The notes under the pieces were generated by a model. The model did not search any database. It was not told the DNA's origin and was given only the letters and a program-made list of their open reading frames with translations. This document shows positions 21,207-27,226 of a stretch of DNA of 27,226 nt, one piece after another. Every line of letters starts with the position of its first letter. Positions within the stretch are counted from its first letter, which is position 1. Source of the DNA: a virus; IMG/VR virus record IMGVR_UViG_3300034061_004232, positions 1 to 27,226 of that record; one strand, 5' to 3'. Made by a program: the position numbers and the translations under genes.

Positions 21207-23708
21207 ATGCCAAATTATTTTTATGTTCAGGACCAGGGAGTATTCATACCAACAAATGATTTAGCACAAGCATTTGCTGCTATAAATTTTGTTCAGACAA
21301 ATAGTTTAGGTGTTGGAACAGATACTTTAATACCTACAGTAAATGCGAGTAATCCAAACTGGATTGCAGATATTCAAACACAAGATTTATGGGGGTATGT
21401 TGGATCTGGATCATCTGCTCCAATCTATAGACTCACTAATGTCGGTATTGGAACTACAAATCTATTCAATAGATTTCAAGTAGGTCTTACTGGACAAGAT
21501 TTAGTTGTTACTCCTGTCGGATTGACTGGTCTTGGATTGACAAATCCAGCGTATAAATTAGATATTACTGGAGATCTTCATGCTACACAAAGAGTTGAAT
21601 TTGATGCAACTTTAGATGTTGATGGCGATGTTACTTTTAATAGTGCAACATCATCAACAGATAAAGACACTGGAGCACTGATTGTTACAAACGGTGGTGT
21701 TGGGATAGAAGAGAATCTTAATGTTGGTCAGGATGCTAAAATATTTGGTACAACATCATCAACAGATAAAGACACTGGAGCATTAATAGTTGATGGTGGA
21801 GTTGGTATTGAAGAGAATCTTAATGTTGGTCAGGATGCTAAAATATTTGGTACAACATCATCAACAGATAAAGACACTGGAGCATTAATAGTTGATGGTG
21901 GAGTTGGTATTGAAGAGAATCTTAATGTTGGTGGAGATACAAAATTAATAGGGACTCTAGAACTAGATTCCTCATTGATAGACGTAAATAACAGTACAGC
22001 AACTGGAAAATTTGATTATCGCTTATCATCTGTAGGAACAGGAGTTTCTTGGAGACCTCCTGGCGTTCAAACCCAAAACATCATTTATGTTACTAAGGAT
22101 GGTAATGATACAAACAGTGGATTACTTGAGGGGGATGCAAAAGCAACTGTGGGTGCCGCCGCATCAATAGCACAAGATGGGGATACAATTTATGTTCGTC
22201 CTGGTGTTTATTATGAAAACAATCCAATTGGTCTTCGCACTGATGTAACCGTCTCTGGGCAAGATTTGAGACTTGTTACAATTATACCAAATAATCCAAC
22301 AAAGGATGTTTTTCATGTAAGAAGAGGTTGCTTAATTGAAAACTTAAACTTTGCTGGTTCAAGTATTGGAGTTGCTCATACTGGTTGTGGTGCAGTTGCG
22401 TTTCCTCCAACAAATCCAACAAATTATGCAAATACTGGATATATTTCAGCAGGACCAACACTAGAGGGTCCATCTGGGAGATGGAGAAGTCCATATGTGA
22501 GAAACTGTACCAATTTTATGACTAAAAGTATTGGTATGAAAATTGATGGAAATCATGCAAGTGTTTCAGATCCTGAAAATAATATTGGAAATGATCTTAA
22601 ATGTATGGTTTGTGATTCATTTACTCAATATAATGAAAATGGTATAGGAGTTTCAATTACAAATAATGGATATGCACAATTAGTTTCTATTTTTACAATT
22701 AACTGTGATATTGGAGTTTATGCTGCTACTGGTGGTGCTTGTGACCTTACAAACTCAAACTCATCATTTGGTAATTATGGTCTTTATGCAGTTGGATTGG
22801 GTGCAACCGAATTTACTGGATATGTGGATCCTTCTCCACAGAATTTTGGTCCAGTCATTACAAGAGTTGAAAATGGAGTAAATGCTGATAGTGATAAAGT
22901 TACTCTTATGGATGTGAGAGATGTTGCTTATGGTAATGTGAGAAGACCTTATGATGGGCAAGCATTATTTTTTGAAATTAGTAATTTAGATGGAAGATAT
23001 GCAGATGTTCCAGCATTTTCAACATTAACTGAACCTATGATTAGAGTTCAAGAAATTAAGATAACAAATGGTGGATCTGGATATAGTGCAGCATCTCCAC
23101 CAAATGTGTATATTTACGATAACAATGATAATACACGCGAACCAAAAGGTCCTCAAGGAATTGTTGCAGAATTAAGTCCAACAGTTGATGATTCTGGAGC
23201 AATTATTGGAATTGATGTTATAAGTAGCGGAAGAAATTATCTTCCATCACAAGATTTGAGAGTTGAAATTGATGGTAGTGGTGGTGCAGCAGCAACTATA
23301 GTTACTCAACCAATTTATTATACTGTAGATGTTGCGACAAGTCCAACAACATCTGGATTAACAACCGTAACATTTAATGAGAGAATTCCATATGAACTTT
23401 TTGGGAATGAACAAATTTCATTAAAGAGAATCAGTAGAATTCTTACCAGTTCTCATTCGTTTGAATATATTGGTACGGGAACAAGTATAAATACATCAAC
23501 ACCCTTTCAGGGTGCAGTTCCGATAAAAGAAAATGAAATTGTTGCATTAGATGGGGCACAAGTTCCGTTCACAAGTACCGATCAAAAAGGTAATTTTGAT
23601 ATTGGAGAGGGTCTTCAAATTAATCAACCAACAAGAACGATTAGAGGAAGAGATTTCAGTAGAGCAATTCAAGCAGAAGTTACACCATTAATTTTAGCAT
23701 TAAGATAA
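21207..23708 (+). CDS. Tail fibre protein with tandem repeats and parallel beta-helix, 833 aa
   Basis: The N-terminal 130 residues carry FYVQDQGVFIPTND and fibre motifs (VGIGTTNLFN). Residues about 148-242 hold nearly three copies of a 34-residue repeat (SSTDKDTGALIV, GGVGIEENLNVGQDAKIF). From about 292 a right-handed parallel beta-helix of pectin-lyase type starts (YVTKDGNDTNSG, DGDTIYVRPGVYYEN) and runs to about 560. A GGSGY module lies near 617-700 (TNGGSGY, SSGRNYLPS), and a terminal domain completes the protein. It probably contacts or degrades a host surface sugar, but no catalytic residues can be assigned. Confidence 0.8.
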   Translation: MPNYFYVQDQGVFIPTNDLAQAFAAINFVQTNSLGVGTDTLIPTVNASNPNWIADIQTQDLWGYVGSGSSAPIYRLTNVGIGTTNLFNRFQVGLTGQDLVVTPVGLTGLGLTNPAYKLDITGDLHATQRVEFDATLDVDGDVTFNSATSSTDKDTGALIVTNGGVGIEENLNVGQDAKIFGTTSSTDKDTGALIVDGGVGIEENLNVGQDAKIFGTTSSTDKDTGALIVDGGVGIEENLNVGGDTKLIGTLELDSSLIDVNNSTATGKFDYRLSSVGTGVSWRPPGVQTQNIIYVTKDGNDTNSGLLEGDAKATVGAAASIAQDGDTIYVRPGVYYENNPIGLRTDVTVSGQDLRLVTIIPNNPTKDVFHVRRGCLIENLNFAGSSIGVAHTGCGAVAFPPTNPTNYANTGYISAGPTLEGPSGRWRSPYVRNCTNFMTKSIGMKIDGNHASVSDPENNIGNDLKCMVCDSFTQYNENGIGVSITNNGYAQLVSIFTINCDIGVYAATGGACDLTNSNSSFGNYGLYAVGLGATEFTGYVDPSPQNFGPVITRVENGVNADSDKVTLMDVRDVAYGNVRRPYDGQALFFEISNLDGRYADVPAFSTLTEPMIRVQEIKITNGGSGYSAASPPNVYIYDNNDNTREPKGPQGIVAELSPTVDDSGAIIGIDVISSGRNYLPSQDLRVEIDGSGGAAATIVTQPIYYTVDVATSPTTSGLTTVTFNERIPYELFGNEQISLKRISRILTSSHSFEYIGTGTSINTSTPFQGAVPIKENEIVALDGAQVPFTSTDQKGNFDIGEGLQINQPTRTIRGRDFSRAIQAEVTPLILALR
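21647..21932 (+). repeat. 102-bp tandem repeat in fibre gene
   Basis: Copies begin at 21647, 21752 and 21854. The second and third appear identical for 79 bases, and the first carries an extra codon and several substitutions. Each encodes 34 residues of shaft. The pattern fits slippage or unequal recombination. Confidence 0.9.
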
Positions 23709-23712
23709 GAAT

Positions 23713-24390
23713 ATGGCAGTCGCACCACTTAATAAATATTTGACAATTGCAGTTCCTGTTGCTCCCGGAGAACAGACAGTTTATACTGTTCCGACAGGGC
23801 AATCTGCCATTTTACTATATGCTCAAGTTGCGAATGTTGGAGTTAATACATATCCAACTGTTACTTTAACTCATAGAAGAAGAAGTAGTTCTCAAAGAAC
23901 TGCTGGAAATGTAAGAAATATAAGAATTGCTAAGAATGTAGAAATTCCTCCGAATGATGCAGTTATTTTAATTGATGGTCGTTTGGTATTGGAAAAAAGT
24001 GCAATTATTACCGATTCAGTTGTTCTCACCGGAACACAATCTGGTATTATTTCTATTTCAACTTGCAGTTATGATAATGCTACGGGAGTTACCACAGTAA
24101 CAACAGTTAGTGCTCATAATTTTGTTGCTGGTGATGAAGTTACAATGAGTGGACTTGCCTTCACTTGCCCAAGTAATGTTGCAATCACCACTTCGATTTT
24201 CCCATCACCTCAACAATCTTTTGTAATTGATTCTATCATTGGAGATGTTGGAACATCAAAAACTTTTGTGACAAATTCTGGTAAAGTTAATGATATTCCC
24301 CACACTTATATGAGTGGAGGTCTTGTTGGACCACTTCATATGGAATTTATTTGTAGCATTCTTGAAACTAATGTATCTGGTATTGCGTAA
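23713..24390 (+). CDS. Fibre-associated structural protein, 225 aa
   Basis: The protein is beta-rich, begins APLNKYLTIAVPVAPGEQTVYTVPTGQSAILL, and contains a domain of about 60 residues centred on VSAHNFVAGDEVTMSGLAFTC, flanked by IISISTCSYDNATG and SFVIDSIIGDVG. Similar 'AHNFxxGDxVTMSGL' modules occur in other cyanophage tail proteins from memory. The C-terminal part (SGGLVGPLHMEFICSILE) resembles the end of small virion decoration or fibre-tip proteins. No precise role is known. It sits between two large fibre genes. Confidence 0.7.
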   Translation: MAVAPLNKYLTIAVPVAPGEQTVYTVPTGQSAILLYAQVANVGVNTYPTVTLTHRRRSSSQRTAGNVRNIRIAKNVEIPPNDAVILIDGRLVLEKSAIITDSVVLTGTQSGIISISTCSYDNATGVTTVTTVSAHNFVAGDEVTMSGLAFTCPSNVAITTSIFPSPQQSFVIDSIIGDVGTSKTFVTNSGKVNDIPHTYMSGGLVGPLHMEFICSILETNVSGIA

Positions 24391-24392
24391 TT

Positions 24393-27226
24393 ATGCCTAA
24401 GTATTTAAGCGGAAGATCTAAAAGAACACCACAATCTGCATTAAAAACTGATATAGACAGATATTTTTCAGTTGGTGATGCAGAACCAAACTTAAGAGAT
24501 CCCATTGCACCTGGAGATACTCCACCTTTTGGGCAACAATATCAGATTGTTTCTGTAGAAGGATTTCCTGGGCAAAGATTTTGGAGACCTGTTGGTGGAG
24601 GAGTAATTCCTGGTTCTATTAGTATCTATGATGAAAATTTTACTAATCTTGTTGGAGGACCCAGTAGTACAACTCAATTAATATTTAAAGGTGCTGCAAT
24701 AACCGCAACGGGATCTGGAAATGGAAGTCCATCAAATCCTTATGGCGTTGGAGTTACTATTACTGTATTTTCTCCAGGAAATGACCAAGAAATTTTATTC
24801 AACACCGCGAATGAATTTTCAACATCTTCAAAGTTAAAATTTGATACATCTAATGGATTATTAACTGCAGGAGATAGAATTAATGTTGGTTTTGGTGGCA
24901 CTGTAATTGCTACGACAGGAATTGGATCTGTAGGAATTGGAACTTCAAATCCAACACAAAAGTTAGATTTGAACGGCGATTTGAGATTAAGAGGAACCAT
25001 TTACGACTATACGAATAGTCCTGGAACAAACACACAAATTTTAATCAAAAATAATTTAGGTGGTGTTCTTTGGGTTAATCAAAGTACAATAAGAGCGGGT
25101 GCGGGCGGAACCTATCAGAATGTTCAGTTTCAAAATAGTTCTGGATTAGTTGATGGTGCTCCAAATTTTGTGTATGATGAAATTAATAATAGAATTGGTA
25201 TTGGAAGTACAGCACCAAAAACAACATTAGATGTTTTGGGAATATCTAGTTTTAGGGGCGGATCTTTTGTTGATAATCTTACAGTAACTGGTGTTACAAC
25301 AACCTCAACTCTTGCAGTTTCTGGAACTTCCACTACACGCAATCTTGTAGTTACTGGAGTTACTACACTTGGATTTTTAACAGGAACTAGTGCATTTTTT
25401 ACGGGAATTGTAACAGCAACAAAATTTATTGGATCAATTGATGTTACTAATTTATTTGTAAGTGGAATATCAACCTTTAAACAGAAAGTTAATATTGATA
25501 GTGATCTTGGAGTTACTGGTTTTACAACAACAAGAGATCTTCAGGTCTATCAATCTACAACATTAAATCGTTTAAATGTTTCTGGAGTTTCAACATATAC
25601 TTCTCAAGTTAATATCAATAATTTGAATGTTACTGGAGTCGGTACATTTGACAACATTACAATATACGATAATAATATTGAAACTACTATTGGAAACCTT
25701 ATTCTAAATTCGAATGCTGGTACAACTCAGATCAATGATGCTGTTTATGTAAATGACCCAACACAATCTAATAATAAAGATCAGGGATCTATCGTTACTG
25801 AAGGTGGAGTTGGAATTGAAAAAAATCTTAATGTTGGTGGACAATTAAGTGTTGTTGGAGTCACAACATTAGCATCTAGTGGTGGAATTACCACTACTGG
25901 TGGGGATTTATATGTTAAAGGTGATTTGTATGTAAGTGATGATATTTTTTATGATGAACTTTTTTCTAGAAATGGATTCTTTACGGGAATAGTTTCAACA
26001 AGAGACTTAAATGTTACTGGAGTTGCGACCATAGCAACATTAGGTGTAACCGGTCTTACTACAACTAGAAACCTAAGAGTAATTGGAGTTGGTACATTTG
26101 ATGGATTACTAGATGCTAATGCCGGAGCAACAATTGATAATATCCAAATTGGTATTACTGGTGATAATGAAATTGATACCTCTACAGGAAATCTAACAAT
26201 TGATTCTGCTGGTGGTACTACAACTATTGATGATCAATTAATTGTATCTGGTATTTCTACTTTTAATAGTAATGCAGTATTTAATGGTAATGTAACTTTA
26301 GGAGATAATGCTCTTATCGATACAGTAAGTTTTACTGCCAGAGTTGGTACTGGAATCACACCTTCTACAAATGGCACTTTAGATTTAGGTGGAGGTTCTA
26401 ATCGTTGGAGTACCATATATGCCACAACATTTAATGGTGCTTTTGTTGGTAATGCTGATTCAGCAACTCAAGTATCAACAGGAACCACCACCGGAACCAC
26501 AACTTATTTTCCAACTTTTGTAGATTCTAATAATTCCACAAGAGGTAATGAATTTCTTTATACCGATGCTGGTATTTCTTATAATCCATCAACAGACTTA
26601 TTGACGGCAGGAAACTTAGGTGTTTCTGGATTAACTACAACGGGTAATTTAATTGTATCAGGAATTTCTACATTCCAAGGTAATGTAACAATAGGAGATG
26701 CTAATACTGATAAGGTTTCTTTTGGGGCAACAGTAGATAGTAATATCATACCAAGTGGAACCACTAGAGATTTGGGTTCTGTAGCAAATAAATGGAATAA
26801 TGTTTATGCGAATACCATTATCGGCAATGTCACTGGAGCAGCATCAAGTCTTAGTGTTACTTCAGATAGTGCTAACTTAAATAGAAGAATTGTATTATCT
26901 AGTGTTACATCTGGTATATCTACAGTTCTTGCTGACGATAACTTACTTTACAATTCAAGTACTAATCTACTTACAACGGGTAATTTAATTGTATCAGGAA
27001 TTTCTACATTCCAAGGTGATGTAACAATAGGAGATGCTAATACTGATAAGGTTTCTTTTGGGGCAACAGTAGATAGTAATATTATTCCAAGTGGAACTAC
27101 AAGAGATTTGGGTTCTCCTAGTAATAGATGGAATAATGTTTATGCGAATACCATTATCGGCAATGTCACTGGAGCAGCATCAAGTCTTAGTGTTACTTCA
27201 GATAGTGCTAACTTAAATAGAAGAAT
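24393..27226 (+). CDS. Large repetitive tail fibre protein (3' end beyond window)
   Basis: The frame opens at ATG 24393, two bases after the previous stop, and stays open for 944 codons to the window edge, so the gene is truncated here. The N-terminus (MPKYLSGRSKRTPQSALKTD) resembles the basic attachment end of cyanophage fibres. Then come VGIG-type motifs (VGIGTSNPTQKLDLNGD, IGIGSTAPKTTLDVLG), a long shaft with many NLxVTGVTT units, a segment like the repeat of the 833-aa protein (TEGGVGIEKNLNVGG), and at least two 112-residue repeats at the end. Probably the distal host-recognition fibre. Confidence 0.85.
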   Translation, partial: MPKYLSGRSKRTPQSALKTDIDRYFSVGDAEPNLRDPIAPGDTPPFGQQYQIVSVEGFPGQRFWRPVGGGVIPGSISIYDENFTNLVGGPSSTTQLIFKGAAITATGSGNGSPSNPYGVGVTITVFSPGNDQEILFNTANEFSTSSKLKFDTSNGLLTAGDRINVGFGGTVIATTGIGSVGIGTSNPTQKLDLNGDLRLRGTIYDYTNSPGTNTQILIKNNLGGVLWVNQSTIRAGAGGTYQNVQFQNSSGLVDGAPNFVYDEINNRIGIGSTAPKTTLDVLGISSFRGGSFVDNLTVTGVTTTSTLAVSGTSTTRNLVVTGVTTLGFLTGTSAFFTGIVTATKFIGSIDVTNLFVSGISTFKQKVNIDSDLGVTGFTTTRDLQVYQSTTLNRLNVSGVSTYTSQVNINNLNVTGVGTFDNITIYDNNIETTIGNLILNSNAGTTQINDAVYVNDPTQSNNKDQGSIVTEGGVGIEKNLNVGGQLSVVGVTTLASSGGITTTGGDLYVKGDLYVSDDIFYDELFSRNGFFTGIVSTRDLNVTGVATIATLGVTGLTTTRNLRVIGVGTFDGLLDANAGATIDNIQIGITGDNEIDTSTGNLTIDSAGGTTTIDDQLIVSGISTFNSNAVFNGNVTLGDNALIDTVSFTARVGTGITPSTNGTLDLGGGSNRWSTIYATTFNGAFVGNADSATQVSTGTTTGTTTYFPTFVDSNNSTRGNEFLYTDAGISYNPSTDLLTAGNLGVSGLTTTGNLIVSGISTFQGNVTIGDANTDKVSFGATVDSNIIPSGTTRDLGSVANKWNNVYANTIIGNVTGAASSLSVTSDSANLNRRIVLSSVTSGISTVLADDNLLYNSSTNLLTTGNLIVSGISTFQGDVTIGDANTDKVSFGATVDSNIIPSGTTRDLGSPSNRWNNVYANTIIGNVTGAASSLSVTSDSANLNRR
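26637..27226 (+). repeat. 336-bp direct repeat in fibre gene, cut by window edge
   Basis: Copy 1 spans 26637-26972, and copy 2 starts at 26973 and reaches the end. Aligned bases are almost identical, including the last 90 or so. A more diverged copy begins near 26236 (TTAATTGTATCTGG). Each unit encodes 112 residues and contains DKVSFGATVDSNIIPSGTTR and NNVYANTIIGNVTGAASS. Confidence 0.9.

Noticed and set aside
21647-21932. CRISPR-like array
   Set aside because: The repeats are contiguous 102-bp coding units without spacers and stay in frame within a fibre gene.
23731-23738. Late octamer AATAAATA at the start of the 225-aa gene
   Set aside because: It lies within the coding sequence just after the start, and no gene start follows at the right distance.

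Overview
This window is part of the genome of a T4-like myovirus that infects marine picocyanobacteria (a Synechococcus or Prochlorococcus cyanophage). The assignment rests on a syntenic set of T4 genes (gp33, gp59, gp32, gp53, gp48, gp4, gp54-like, gp26, gp27 and gp5-like), on cyanobacterial hallmarks (a DUF1825 protein, a ThyX with a cyanobacterial-type signature, a glutamine-riboswitch-like RNA ahead of a YRG-motif micropeptide), and on T4 late promoters of the NATAAATA type. The sequence is moderately AT-rich and tightly packed, with most gene pairs joined by ATGA, GTGA, TAATG or TGATG overlaps. No psbA/psbD, tRNA, CRISPR or integrase was seen.

Region 1 (1-2835) holds early and accessory genes. 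It begins with the tail of an upstream gene, then a sigma70-type promoter followed about 80 nt later by a terminator (a possible small RNA), a glutaredoxin, and several small cyanophage genes. Two terminator hairpins come next, then a structured leader matching the glnA/Downstream-peptide class of glutamine riboswitches. This leads into three translationally coupled micro-ORFs (44, 32 and 28 codons), the first two rich in glutamine. A consensus sigma70 promoter lies inside the next terminator and starts the following transcript.

Region 2 (2524-7531) covers nucleotide metabolism and replication on the + strand: two small ORFs, thyX, a small FmdB-like protein, phoH, a RecB-like PD-(D/E)XK nuclease, the late co-activator gp33, the helicase loader gp59, a DUF1825 protein and ssDNA-binding gp32. 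A strong, probably bidirectional terminator closes it.

Region 3 (7573-11035, - strand) is a virion block with upstream late promoters. In transcription order it runs HNH homing endonuclease, gp4 head completion protein, an unknown 193-residue protein, gp48 tail-tube cap, gp53 baseplate wedge. A large imperfect inverted repeat sits in the divergent gap to the next block.

Region 4 (11191-27226, + strand) is a long tail and baseplate operon: a gp54-like tube-fold protein, gp26, a 57-residue probable hub assembly factor, two related tape-measure/hub proteins (the second with a SleB-like hydrolase and an M23 endopeptidase), gp27, a gp5-like OB-fold protein without lysozyme, a separate beta-helix needle protein, and several modular tail-fibre proteins. 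The last fibre gene, rich in 112-codon repeats, runs off the end of the window. Together the block encodes the central spike, wall-cutting enzymes and host-contact fibres of the tail.

The most interesting candidate is the riboswitch-like leader with its glutamine-rich micropeptide cassette. Second are the redistribution of cell-wall hydrolases from gp5 to a tape-measure-like protein and the split of gp5 into two genes.
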